From assembly GCA_030248135.1 (NCBI GenBank), contig JASANC010005246.1:20258-84257 (forward strand): a DNA stretch of 64,000 nt, in the 5' to 3' direction. Made by a program: the position numbers and the translations under genes. Each line of letters begins with the position of its first letter. The first letter of the stretch is position 1. The notes under the pieces are model-generated. The model was not told where the DNA came from. It saw only the letters and a program-made list of their open reading frames with translations, and made no database searches. Below are positions 12,301 to 24,451 of the stretch, one piece after another. The DNA comes from Theristus sp. LFF4_11. Lineage: Eukaryota > Nematoda > Chromadorea > Monhysterida > Xyalidae.

Positions 12301-12474
12301 TTTAGTTTACGAAAACAAACAAAAAAACATCGGAAGACTGGCAACAAAAAACAATTATTATCATCATTTCGATTCGTTGCCGAATTCCGTTCAAAATGTG
12401 GCGGTTGGATGGGAATGAGACGCAGTACGTTTGAGTTTTGTGGAGCGATTGCTGTGTTGCCCAATTCGCAACGC

Positions 12475-13233
12475 ACAGGGTGTTTCAAAAAACTACAATG
12501 GGCAAAACGGCTCGTTCTCGAGTTTGGTCCAACATACAGGTCAGAAATTTTGAACACTGCTTGAGAAATGATTGCCATTTGGTATTATGTAAAAAAAAAG
12601 TTTTGAAATTTTAAAATTTGGGTGCAAAGCAACAGTTTTGATTTTTCAAGGTGAAAAAAAATCAGACAAGGTAATGCTTGTTTATGTGTCTTAAAGCTGA
12701 CCCAGACCAGAGGTGTCTGTAAATTCAAACGCGTGTTGCATTCATTCAGATCAGAAAATTTGCAGAAAGTTTATTTTGTTGTTTTCACTTGGATTAAGCT
12801 GTTCTGGATTATGTGAAAGGCTGGAGTTGTTCCAAGTAATAAAAAAGATGTGAAAACTCAGCAAGCGCTCGTGCGTCCATTTCATTTTTTCAGATCAAGT
12901 TGGTGACTTTTTTAAAAAAACCCAATTTTTATTTAAAATTCTAAATCGAAAAGATAAACTGCATCTGTGACAGTATTAGTAAATCGAAAAGAACAGAACA
13001 AACGCACAAAAACTCTAAAATGAACAATGATTGTCAGCGCGTGCGTCTGTGACAATTTGCAACCTTGAAGTTCAAAACTTTGCTGTGCTAGTGTGCTTTA
13101 ATGTTTTCAAATGAATTTTTGACACTTTCAACGGCAAACATTTCCAGAACTGTGCTTCAAATTTCAAACCCAAAAATTGAATCAAACTCGAGAACGAGCC
13201 GTTTTGCCCATTGCAGTTTTTCAGACACCCTGT
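12475..13233. mobile_element. non-autonomous inverted-repeat DNA transposon, ACAGGGTGT ends
   Basis: Both ends start ACAGGGTGT and share the block CAATGGGCAAAACGGCTCGT in inverted orientation, with weaker inverted similarity for about 110 bp inward. Apparent ORFs on both strands share residues only because the repeat is read twice. No transposase is present. The flanks are CGC and ACG, so I cannot define a target duplication; if the ends are counted from CAGGGTGT, the right flank is TA, as in Tc1/mariner-type elements. Confidence 0.75.
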
Positions 13234-16200
13234 ACGTAGCTCATGTGAAAATTCGTAAAAAACCATCCAGAAAAACCACAAAACAGTTACATCACAATCA
13301 ACACAACGAGCACGTGCTCTGAACTGCGGTCAGTTACGCTGAAACAGCGCGTCACCTTGAAATTTTGTTTTTTTTTCAACGCAACAGCCTTGAAGTGCAG
13401 TCTACACATACTTCGTAAAGTAACGCTGCAGAGGTGTCGGAGAACAAAATGTTTCAGTGATTTTTTTCGTCAAAATCATAAAATCAGTTTAAAAATGCTT
13501 GCTTGATCTTTGTTTAGATAACAAGCTTAATCAACGGGTTACTTTACATAGTCATTCCGTTCGGCTGGTACGAAAGCTCAGTGATACTGTAGTCAACAAT
13601 GTAGTAAACAACGAACAATGTAGGTACATGTAGTAAACACCGGCAGACACGTAAATGTTCATATTATACACACCGTTTACTGGTCTTAACCTCGTGTGGT
13701 CACACATTGCAACGAATTTACAATCATGACGGAAAGTCAGTCCGGGTTGTAACAAAAACAGCAACAAACACGAAATAAGACCGATATTGGATACACTTGC
13801 TGAAATCATTGGAGAAAACGCTAAAAAGGATTGGAGATTCAAATTCGATTTCACAGCGGCCAACTATTTAGCGTATTGGTCATTTATGGTTGTACAACAC
13901 TGAGTATTAAACGGAGCGGGGGTATGAATATGGCCACTGGCATTGCCAACAACGAATTGAATTCGAAAAAGACCCCACCCAACTGCCTGCATTGGGTTAA
14001 TAGGCTTTTCGTGTGTAGCACAATGCTGTGTTCAAAAGAGTAAGAAATCTATCATAGCATAAACGTACTCGCAGAGCCGTCAGTACATCAATCTTGTTTG
14101 ACCAACATTACAAAAGTTAATTGACAATATTTCACTAAGTAGCGCAGTGGGTGGCAAATTTAAAAATGAGAATTCTCATGCTCATGAGAGTGCACCAACT
14201 GACAACTGAGCACGGAAGAAACAAGAAAACGCAGATGTGCAAAAGGACATTGTGTTTAGATTTAGTTTTGAAATTGTTTTAAAATGTGTGAAAAACAATA
14301 ACGAATGAATCGCTCGTTCAGCTGCTTGTGTGCTCTTGTCAAACACAGCACAGATGAATGACTAAAAAATGCTTGACGCTGACAGCATTACACATAATCA
14401 GCTTATGGTTTTTCTTATATTTCACAGCATCTTCGTTAAATGCAAATCAAAGGGCTTATTATGATTGCACTAATGGGAAGACACACAAGCCCTGAAAGGA
14501 CAGACTGGCTGCTGCTTAACATCTGGTAACCTCGATTGAGAACAGACCAAGACCGCACAGCAGTATTAATAATCACCGCATGCTGCAAATGCAAGCGAGA
14601 ATCTTCACATCTTCACATCAGTGACAAGCAAGAATACAAACACTGGGGCACGAGGAAATTGGTGACCACATAAAAATTGCTTTGGTTTATTTTTATTAGC
14701 GAAGATATAATAGTGTTTCGAAGAAAATACTGTAAAAAGCTAGTAATGGCCTATACTACGTAAAGACAAGAGAGCTCAACAATAAGCACATCATGGGAAG
14801 AAAACAGGCTGTTGTTGTGTGGACAGCCCGAATCGAGCGATAGAAAGCCTTTCCAAGTGGATTCACAAAAGATAACAGCAGGAATCCTGATTTTTTTAGT
14901 CGACAGATGCTTTCTGAAATGAATATACGTCAATCCAAAAGGCAACATTAGAATATTTGCAACAAAAAAAGTCAATGCCTAAATTGATATCGTTGAAGCA
15001 AGAATAAGTCGTTTTTTTGTTTAAACTGACGCTAGGGCTGTCCACTAAAAATAAAAGTGGGAGTGCGATTTTTTTCACTTTGCATTGCCTACGTTACGCC
15101 AAAACATAATATTATGTTTGGTGCAGGCAGAGGGAAGAACGATCGTTTCTCTGTATACTATCATGAAAATTTTTAAGAATTCACCTCAAAAGCACCAAAA
15201 TTGATGTCAGCAGTAAAGAACTTTTGATGAAACCAGAACATTGCTGTTTTCTCAAAATCTCCATTTAAAGTTTCAAAAAATAGCAAACTATTCACAATCT
15301 ATAGAATCATCTCAAACAACCATGCATGTTAACAAAGAAGAAACAACATGTGCAACCAAAGAGAACAGCAGAGCCTACTTTGAGAAGAAAAGAAACGGAA
15401 CATAACAAAACTTTTGACAAAACCCTTGAGAGTCATATTTGTCAGGCCGTTTCTGCCTACCTGTTGCGGCAATCAACTTGTTCGTACTTACCATCAACAT
15501 GACTGCGCAGCATAGGCGCGAACAATGACACAATTTTTCTCAATGAACAATCACCAACTCCTTGACATAACAGCTGCTAATAAAATTATTTTTGTATTCA
15601 CTCTTCACTCTATATATCCAAGAAACACCACAAAATCAGTTATCGAAAAAATTGAGTGAATATTGCACTAATAGAATCGTTCAACAACAACTGAGTACAT
15701 CTGAACCATTTTAAGACCAGTCAGTTGACAGTCGCAATTGTGTGATGTCTGAAGGGCACGAAAAATTGGTTGTGATGGAAAATGGCTGGTCGCAGCAGAC
15801 AGTTCAGTTCTATTTGTGACCGATTTTGTACCGCTGCCGAAAATGTGTTTCTAATTATTTTCAATGTCACGTGAAAACAACAAGACATATAATCCGTTGA
15901 TCTTTCACATAATACGTCACATTTTACATGAACTGATGTGAACGATAGAATCCACTTTGTACATAACACCACAAAAACTAATTAGGTTGATTCCAAGTTC
16001 AAAGATCCATTTTTTCCTTTAGATATCAATCACATTGCAATCTAGTACAAGAAACGTGCAACAATGGTCGACAAGGAAAACAATGACTTGGTGACCTTTT
16101 GTTGCACACAAGGTTGCTTGAAACCCCAAGTGAAAAACCGTGAATGTTGATCACAAAGTTTTGAATGAATAATCAAACAAATCTGTAGCTATCAACAGAA

Positions 16201-18028
16201 CAGGTTTTTCGTTTGATTTGACCACAGTATTAATCTATACATTTCCAGCTGTTTACTACGCATTTTAGTTAAAACTGGGTAACTGTCAGCAGATCAGTGG
16301 GTTTTTCTATTCGCGTGCAACACCCAGAACCGATACATTATAAAACGTTGTTATTGCTGCTTTCACGTCTACATCGTAAATTTGTTTTAAATACAGAATA
16401 GCGTGAGGTGGGACAGACAATGGTAATGGCCTGCACTCGTTTTATTTGTGTGAATTTATGAACACTGTTTTTATCACCTAACGATTTCGGATTTTCGTGC
16501 CTTTTTAACCATTTTTATAATAAAACTTTTGGGATTGGGACAACACTGAATTCGGTGGAGCGGTTTCGAAACAAGGACTTGCTTAAAACAACAAAATGAG
16601 GAGAAATCACTGATTAACAAAGATTAGAGAGGAAAGATCATCCTTCCAGATAATAAACTCAACCCATTCGTGCATGGCGCATGCATACAAATGTGCAGTA
16701 TACTGAACTGAAACCGTGGTGTACTTCAGCTCAGTGGATTGTAAGCTAGTCGAATAGCGAGTTTTACAGCAACATACGGATCACCAAATAAGCGTATGGG
16801 TTACCGTTAACTGAACCAAAAAAATATAACAAATTTCACAAACATGCCCAAAGAAGGCGAGCAACCACGGGACCGTGATTACTGATTAGCTAGTTCATCA
16901 CAAATACACTCACCAGCAATCATGAAAATGAATGCAGAACTACTAAATGTAACTGTGTATGCCATTGAACCACAATGCATGTGAACCACAAACATGTGAC
17001 GATGTTGACACAGACACTGATGGAAACATTTTTAACTGCCAAAAAGAAAACCACTTAGTCGATTAAAACCCTCCTATTCCATGCGACCCGTTAAGTGTCA
17101 GGAAAACACAATGAAAAATGACACTTCACAAGGAAGGAGACGAAGGTCACCGGAGGCTGCAGTGGATAAACAGTAGCTGCAGCGCAGCCAATGTTACAAG
17201 CACTTACAGTGGTTATGGTATGGTTATGGACCTAAAGTGGGCGCTTGTTATCTGAGCTAGGGTTTCAAATCTAAAAGTGGCTACATGAATTTTGGTGTGA
17301 TGTGCAAGGTAAGTAAACATCTAAAACCAAACGAAAATGCTCACACTTCTACATCGATATCTTAAAAAAAGCCATCTTTAAGTTAAAAGATTTTTTCCCA
17401 GCAAACTAAATTTTTGATTCTCTATTGTAGCTCTGCTAAAAATTCAGTTCAATTAATCATAATTTGCTGTGAAGACTGATCGAATGAAAATCTTTCAATG
17501 GCATGCAGCTATCCAACAACCGGGTACCTGATCAATTATGAGACACAAAGGACAAACAGTTGGAGATAGTGAACCCCATAAACCTGTTCTTGTCAACTTG
17601 TTTTTTTAAATAACTTCTGACGTGACACCTGACACCCATGTTTGTTTGGCATTTCTGCAAGACTGTCTCTAATCTCTATTTGTCGCAGAAAACAAATTTC
17701 AACAATAAAAGTGGAACAAAATAGTGGACGTGTCATGGAACGTTAACTACATTCGTCTAGTTTCACTATACCACATCTAAGCAATAGAAAAATAAAAAAA
17801 TAACTTCACACAAAGTTAACTTGGTGAGTCAAGATTGTCCGACGCTGCCCGCGCCACGATTGTCCTGGGCCGCAATTATCCAAGGCGGAACGTGTCCCCA
17901 TGTCACCGATACTTTTTGAATGTGCATACTCACTCGGACGTTGGTACGCCACTGCACAGTCGCCAGCCACACATTCATGTCACCGAAATATTCAAATGCA
18001 ACCAGACTAGCGTATTACGCCACTTCTT

Positions 18029-18034
18029 TTTATT
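18029..18034 (-). promoter_or_regulatory. candidate poly(A) signal for Mad1
   Basis: AATAAA on the minus strand, about 135 bp past the Mad1 stop codon. Position is the only evidence. Confidence 0.4.
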
Positions 18035-18168
18035 CTCAGTTTGAAAATTAAAGTCTCAAAAATATCAAAACTGCATTCTCAACAAATCGGAATCCCTGCA
18101 CCATCAGTGTAATGAAAAAAGCGCAACCAATAGAATAAACCCGCTACACAATTCCGTGTGTCTCAGTG

Positions 18169-21100
18169 CTAATCATCATCACTGAGGCAGACGATGTCCG
18201 GGTCACCAGCGGACTGAACGTTCTTGGCGGTACCTGCTGCGGACGTTCGCGGCGCGGGCGGCTGCGCTGGCTCATCCGGAATGTACTCGTCCTCGTCCTC
18301 TTCGTATTCATCGTCCATCTCGTCTTCGCCGTCAGTCTCGTCCTCTTGCTCGTCGCTGAGCTGTTCGTTGCTTTCGTCGAGCGGCATGTTCTCGTGCATC
18401 ATTTGCTCATCATGCGACTCATCTGACTGTCCATCATCCACGACATCGTCGTCGTCGTCATGATTGTCATCGACTGCATCATCTTGGTCGTCGTCGTCGT
18501 CGTCACTGCCGTCCGCTTGCTGCTGTCGTTGTTGTGTCGACGGGCAAAACGAGCGCTCGTGTAACTGCATGGTGACGGCCGCCAGGAACACTGGGATCGC
18601 ATTAGCGGCGCCGTCCTCGAGGTACTGCTCAAGGAGCTCACTCCACTGCTCTGCGTAGTCCGTGTGGATCATCTGCAGCTCGCCATTCTCTTGTTTCTGC
18701 AAATTGCAATCGAGCACTCCAAAAAACGGCAATGCGCGACAACACTGGCCTTCTCAATTCTAATAACCGTCAAATGCGATGAATGCAGCACGGCAACCTG
18801 AAACACGAAGCAGCGCTCGTCATTGTGTCCCTTGTCGAAGATGCTCTCAACGTAGCACAACGCTTTGTCTTTCAACTTGAATTCGTAGCCGGTCAGATTC
18901 GTGCACATCTCGCGGAAACTGTGCGTCAACTGCGCTTGGATGCTCTTCGATTTATCGCGCGCCGATTTCAGCGACTCTAACTCTTGTTGAAGCTCTGTAA
19001 AACGTTGAGGAGAATGAATGAAATGTACAACCAGCGCCGTCTTCTCACACACGATGATCATCATGAAGGGAACACAGAGAACGCCGACCAACTGGCGATC
19101 TGCTGGTCGTTGTGCAAGCGCTCGTGCACCTGCTGCGTCACGTTCACGTCTGCATCCGCAGCGGCGCTCTGGCTCGCTCCAGCCGTCGCTCCAACGGGCC
19201 GTAATTTCTCCAACTCTTCCGTACGAATCAGTAGACGTTGATTTTCCTGAAGAAAACAAAACGCATTCAACACTTCCAGGTTAGTCCAAAAACGCAACGC
19301 AAAACAAACAATGTATCGCCGATGTTGTTTTGGTCAGCCGCGAACAGCGAACTGGTTTTAAAGAAAGAGTTGAGAAATGAGAAGACAGCTGACCTCTTTC
19401 AGGCGGTTCATTTCACATTTGTATTCTTCATGCGCGTCAGCCAATGGGTTCACAGTCATGTGCAAAACGCGAGTGCTCGCTGCATCGAAGTCACCCTAAA
19501 TTTTAAAAAAACATTAGAATTACGGTATTGGAATGCTACAATTGTTTTAATTTGCGGTCTTCTGAAGCTACGAACTGGCCTTCATGTGCAATCGCTGTTT
19601 CAGGCCATCAATGAGCTCGTCTTTTTCGCTCAGTTGCGATTTCAATTCGTCAACTTGTTTTCCTTGATCGATTCTAATAAAATGAAATCAGATCCTTTCA
19701 CCAACAACAACAACCGTAACGTATTTTGAAACACTGAAACTCACGGTGCTTCGGAACTCGTTGGAACGATGGAAGAGCTGCGCAAACCGGTTGAGGATTC
19801 AGTCCTTAAAAAACCTTTCCATCGAAAAAAATCACGGTCCGAAACAGAAATCTACGGAATCAATCAACAAAGCTAACTTTTTAGCGTCAGCCTTTTTCAG
19901 CCGTTCCAACAGCTGTTTGTTTTCCAACACCAATTTATCAACCGCAGTTGAGGGCAGATTTGACTGCTGAGACATGAGCACTTTCAACTCGCTGTTTTCA
20001 TGCTGAACGTGAGAAAAACAAATAAAGTCTGCATGAAACAAAATCATGTGCAAATGAAATCAACGGACGGTCAAAGAAAATGATTGAAAATGACGGCGCG
20101 ACGTTGCACCTGAAGCTCGGTGTTCTGTTGCAACAACCGCGTGACCCGCTGTTCGAGAGTGTAGTGCTTTTCGCGAAGCAAATTCACGTTTTCGATTGAT
20201 CGTCTGAAACGCTGGTTTTGGTGGTGCGAACGCAATGTGAAACATTAGAAAAGCAACAAATTCCAACCCACTTCAGACGTTCATTTTCACCGCGCAGCAC
20301 TTGGTTCTCTTTTCGAATTCTGATCAGATCTGCCAACTGATCGCTCAGCGCCGCTGTGGTTTGGTGCTTCAGTTGCCAGTCTTGCAGGCTTGATTTGGTG
20401 GCCTGTTGCAATGTCACCATCGCATATTCATCTTTGAATTTGTGCTGTTCTATGTTGACATGCAAAACCTCAAAAACATTTTCACCTGAAGCTCAATGTC
20501 GACATCGTAAGCACGTTGCTCAAGATTCTGCTTCTCTTTCAAAACGCGCTCGAGCTTTGTCCTCAATTGTTCATAGGCGTCTTTCGTTGCGGCCAGTTCA
20601 CTCTGCACATCTTCTAGCAGCCGCTTTTCTTCGGCCATCGAATGGTCGTGCAACGATTGTTCACTACTTTGTTGGTGTTGAACCTATCAAGGAATGCTTT
20701 CATCAACAATCACGATTCAATAAGATTTAGTAAGATCAATCAATCGTGAGAACAAAAAACACAGACTGTTGCCAGCTGATTCTGCAGCAGAGTTCTCTCA
20801 GCGCGCTCGTCTTCGAGTTGCTTGCGCAGCACGTCGCATTCATCTGCCCTTTGCTGGCGCCTCGATCGCTCCTGCTGCAATGCTTGCTCTAAACGTTCAA
20901 TCGACGGCTCATGTTCGTTCGCACATCGGTGAGCGCGAGCCTCCAGATCCTTCAGAACATTGTTAAAACATAGCTGCGCGGGCACTAAATGCTGCAACAT
21001 GAATGCGCCTTTGTTCATCTGAAGCGGCATTCAAAATTCCACCTGAATGCACTCAGCGAATCGTCGTCGCTCTCGCTCCCAGGCCAGTTGTTGCTCGGCC

Positions 21101-21620
21101 GCCTCCCTGCGCAATCGATTGTTGGCACTCTGCGTTTTCGTACATTCCACACGAAGCTCAAGCAGCTGTTTTCGTTCCCCTAAAACCAAAATCTTTGGCT
21201 TTTTTGACGTTGACCAATGGCAATCATCATTTTCATTTCATCACCCGCCAGACTTCTCCTAGTCCTGCTTGACAATTGATTAACTTAAGAAATCCACTTA
21301 ATTATTGTTCCAGTCGAGTCCCATTTTTTCATACATTCTTATTCTTACACACGTTCGTTCGACAATCGTGACTGTTTTTTTGTTGGATTCTCGAATTCAG
21401 CTTCAGCAGCACCCGGCTCATCAAAATGTAAGCGTTTCGTGACCGACGGTGCCAAAGACAAACGCCGATTTATTGGATCGGAAGAATTTCCAGAAATTTT
21501 CGGATCAAATTCACGCATCCACGACAGAAAAGCCGGCGCCGTTAATCGGTTGCTCGCGGCTGCTGCTGAAAATCCGGCTCCTCCCGCACTCGTTACTGTT
21601 TCATCGTTGCTTTCGTTCAT
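18169..21620 (-). CDS. Mad1: Mad1 spindle assembly checkpoint coiled-coil protein
   Basis: Thirteen exons: 21620-21351, 21165-21043, 20973-20767, 20683-20486, 20444-20272, 20203-20110, 20002-19878, 19777-19745, 19673-19580, 19495-19394, 19246-19093, 18994-18798, 18696-18169; about 765 residues (human about 718). The N-terminal ~90 residues are disordered with a basic patch (PTKKQSR); residues ~91-440 are heptad-rich coiled coil. GDFDAASTRVLHMTVNP (about 440-456) is the Mad2-interaction motif, like the human KVLHMSLNP. The C-terminal domain follows: REMCTNLTGYEF, then NGELQMIHTDYAEQWSELLE and IPVFLAAVTMQLHERSF, matching the end of human Mad1. Mad1 recruits Mad2 to unattached kinetochores and nuclear pores. 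Odd points: about 110 extra acidic residues end in IVCLSDDD; the RLK motif that binds Bub1 aligns to K-S-K; exon 9/10 needs either a GC donor at 19579 or a canonical alternative (19673-19576 joined to 19479-19394) that loses GDFDA. The exon 1/2 junction is the in-phase choice, not the strongest acceptor. Confidence 0.9.
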
Positions 21621-21649
21621 TTTTTGCTTTTTTCGCTTCTCCTAAAGAC

Positions 21650-22417
21650 ACAGTTGTTCGGGTTCCAGAGTTCCAAAGCCGGGAGGTTGGGCGTAGGGTT
21701 GTTCAAAAAAACAAAAATCGTCATTTTTTTGTTAAAATTTTTTTTTCTAAATTTCAAAAATCAAAGTTGTGCTGAATCAATCAGGGAGTTCGAAGAACCA
21801 CATATGATATGCAAGCGCCTCCCTCCGGAATGACTCCCGTATGGCGGAACTTTGGATATTTTGTTTTGGTGACCTCAATTACCCCTTTACAAACCGTTAC
21901 CATGCCTCTTCTAGTGTTTTAACCAGTACCGAAGGCGAAAGCAAATTTTCGAGGGGGGGGTTTTGTTTTTTTGAACTTTTGAAAAATTGTGCCAACATTA
22001 AAGTTTTCAGAGCATATCAGAGGAAAATTTTTCGAATTTTTTTTAAATCGGCATTTTTGTTTTTTTTAATTATTTTTTAAATTTTTCATTTTTGTTTAAC
22101 AACCCTAGTTGTCAGTACCGAAGGCGAAAGCAAATTTTCGAGGGGGGGTGCCGAAAATTTTTCAGTGGGGGGTGTCAGTCATGGTACAGTGACAATTGTC
22201 GCTAATTTTAGGTAAAATACTGGCGTTTATACTTGATTTTTAATAAAAACAAAAATCGTCATTTTTGTTATAGCTTTTTAGCGTTTTAGCTATCTTTTTT
22301 TTAAATTTCAAAAATTGCCGGCCCCCCCCAAAGTTTTCAGCTATCAATCTATCTAGAAAAGCTCCAGCTATCTAATCGGCCCCCCCCCCCCAACCCCTCG
22401 GCTCTGGAACAACTATG
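21650..22417. mobile_element. degraded copy of the CATAGTTGTTC-ended family, interrupted by another element
   Basis: The left edge CACAGTTGTTCGGGTTCCAG and the right edge CTCTGGAACAACTATG resemble the inverted ends of the element at 23942-24419. The right part also has its C-run, AACCCCTCGG and GCTATCTA blocks in reverse orientation. A TAGGGTTGTT-type element lies inside at 21694-22107. A duplicated block, AGTACCGAAGGCGAAAGCAA, occurs both inside and just right of that insert. No matching target duplication is visible at the outer edges. Confidence 0.45.
21694..22107. mobile_element. hAT-like MITE, TAGGGTTGTT ends, internally deleted copy
   Basis: It starts TAGGGTTGTT and ends AACAACCCTA, and both flanks inside the ends match the full copies at 22835-23544 and 26388-27125. 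The middle is missing or replaced. Flanking octamers GTTGGGCG and GTTGTCAG match at six of eight bases, possibly a decayed duplication. No coding capacity. Confidence 0.7.
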
Positions 22418-22834
22418 ATATGCAAGCGCCTCCCGAATGACTCCCGTATGGCGGAACTTTGCAGATTTTGTTTTGGTGACCTCAATTACCCCTTTTCCAA
22501 ACCGTCAGTCACCATGCCTCTTCTTGTGTTTTGACCTCCAAAACGTCACTAATTGTCCCCAGCTAAACTAATGCTAAAGTGAAGACAAACATACCGCCTT
22601 GAAATTCGATCAATTCTTTTGATGATGTCGCGACGACACGACACGAAGCAGCAACCAGACAACGTAGCGCTTGCAAACGGAGCAGCGAGCACAATCGGAC
22701 GTTCTGCGAGGCGAATCGTCACCTTATCTGCATCGGAAATGGTAGGCCAAGCTTTGGGACGCTCAAAAACTTCATCGCAGATGTTGTCGAAGCCTAAAAT
22801 CAGTCGGTAAAACGGTCCAAAATCGACTGCTGAC

Positions 22835-23544
22835 TAGGGTTGTTAAACAAAAATAAAAAAATTTTTTAAAGTGATTAAAAAAACAAAAAATGCCAATTTT
22901 TTTTTAAATTCGAAAAAATTTTCTCTAATATGCTCTGAAAACCTCAATTTTGGCACAATTTTTCGAAAGTTCAACAAAAATTTTCTTTGATTATACCTCG
23001 TAAAACCTTTAGCAGTCGATTTTGGGCCGTTTTACCAACTGATTTTAGGCTACGACAACATCTGCGATGAAGTTTTTGAGCGTCCCAAAGCTTGGCCTAC
23101 CATTTCCGATGCAGATAAGGTGACGATTCGCCTCGCAGAGCGTCCGATTGTGCTCGCTGCTCCGTTTGCAAGCGCTACGTTGTTTGGTTGCTTGCTGCTT
23201 CGTGTCGTGTCGTCGCGACACCATCAGAAGAATTGATCGAATTTCAAGGCGGTATGTATGTCTTCACTTTAGCATTAGTTTAGCTGGGGACAATTAGTGA
23301 CGTTTTGGAGGTCAAAACACAAAAAGAGGCATGGTGACGGTTTGGAAAAGGGGTAATTGAGGTCACCAAAACAAAATCTGCAAAGTTCCGCCATACGGGA
23401 GTCATTCGGGAGGCGCTTGCATATCATATGTGGTTCTTCGGACTCCCTGATTGATTTAGCACAACTTTGATTTTTGAAATTTTTTTTTAAATTTTTAAAA
23501 ACAAAAAACAAAAATGACGATTTTTGTTTTTTTTAACAACCCTA
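22835..23544. mobile_element. intact hAT-like MITE with perfect 8-bp target duplication
   Basis: The 710-bp element begins TAGGGTTGTT and ends AACAACCCTA, and is flanked on both sides by CTGCTGAC (22827-22834 and 23545-23552). An 8-bp duplication with TAGGG-type ends is characteristic of the hAT superfamily. It encodes no transposase, so it must be mobilised in trans. It lies inverted inside an older copy of the same family. Confidence 0.88.
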
Positions 23545-23571
23545 CTGCTGACGGTTTTACGAGGTAATATC

Positions 23572-23642
23572 TTTTAATTTTAATTTAATTTAATTTTTTT
23601 GTTTTAATTTAATTTAATTTAATTTTTAATTTAATTTTAATA
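23572..23642 (+). repeat. (TTTAA)n simple repeat
   Basis: About 70 bp of imperfect TTTAA/TTAAT units, seen directly, inside the right half of the split MITE. Confidence 0.8.
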
Positions 23643-23941
23643 AAGAAAATTTTTGTTGAACTTTCGAAAAATTTTGCCAAATTTGAGGTTTTCAAAGCAT
23701 ATTAGAGGAACATTTTTCGATTTTTTTAAATCGGCATTTTTGTTTTTTTAATCACCTTTTTAAAAAAAATTTTATTTTTGTTTAACAACCCTATGCCAAC
23801 TACGGTATCTATTATATCGGCCCAACCCTGGAACAACTATAACGTAATGCATCATTATTAAAACAGGTGCATGTGCAGTGGCGGCGGTGGCCCCTGCCAT
23901 AGTTGTTCCAGAGCCGAGGGGTTGGGGGGGGCCGATATAGA

Positions 23942-24419
23942 CATAGTTGTTCCAGAGCCGAGGGGTTGGGGGGGGCCGATATAGATAGCTGGAGCAAATT
24001 TTCTAGATAGATAGATAGCTGGAAAATTTTGGGGGGGGCCGCGGGGGGGGGGCATGTGACTTTGGGGGGGGGGGCCGGTCAAAATTTTGAAATTTGATAG
24101 ATAGATAGCTAAAACGCTAAAAAGCTATAAAAACAGCAAAATAATGCTAAAAATACACTAAAAATCAAGTATAAATGCGTATTTTATCTAAAATTAGCGA
24201 AATTTTCAAGAATTACGAGCAAAAATGGTCAATTTTGGTCAAAAATTGACTCATTTTATGTCTTCGAAGACAAAAATTTTTAGATAGATAGCTGGCTGAA
24301 AATTTTTTTTAGATAGATAATAGCTGAGCCGAAAAAACCTGTCTGACAGAGATAGGTTCGAAAATTTTTTGGGGGGGGCCGGCCCCCCCCCCCCCAGGCC
24401 CCCCCCTAGAACAACTATG
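23942..24419. mobile_element. second copy of the CATAGTTGTTC family, inserted into the first
   Basis: This 478-bp element starts CATAGTTGTTCCAGAG and ends CTAGAACAACTATG. It is flanked by a perfect GATATAGA duplication (23934-23941 and 24420-24427). The interior matches 26009-26387 nearly base for base, including TATGTCTTCGAAGACAAAAA and the G/C runs, so it gives the uninterrupted structure of the family. Confidence 0.87.
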
Positions 24420-24451
24420 GATATAGATAGCTGGAGCAAATTTTCCAGATA

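Larger units (their letters stand above)
9378..18168. other. 8.8 kb intergenic, one transposon, no gene seen
   Basis: AT-rich DNA with only short scattered ORFs, none carrying a domain, signal peptide plus body, or splice-consistent neighbour that I could build. The 5' exon and promoter of the PPxY gene probably lie near the left end. A 759-bp inverted-repeat element sits at 12475-13233. A minus-strand AATAAA at 18029-18034 probably serves Mad1. Confidence 0.5.
22418..23793. mobile_element. hAT-like MITE copy split by a second copy of its own family
   Basis: Sequence 22418-22834 and 23553-23793 together make one copy of the TAGGGTTGTT family, truncated at its left end and ending AACAACCCTA at 23793. 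The copy at 22835-23544 interrupts it in opposite orientation. The right half has expanded to a (TTTAA)n tract at 23572-23642. Confidence 0.75.

Noticed and set aside
18166..18658. Plus-strand ORFs rich in Ser, Leu and Val opposite the Mad1 acidic tail
   Set aside because: They are the reverse complement of GAC/GAT/GAA codons; the Mad1 frame is supported by homology and splicing.
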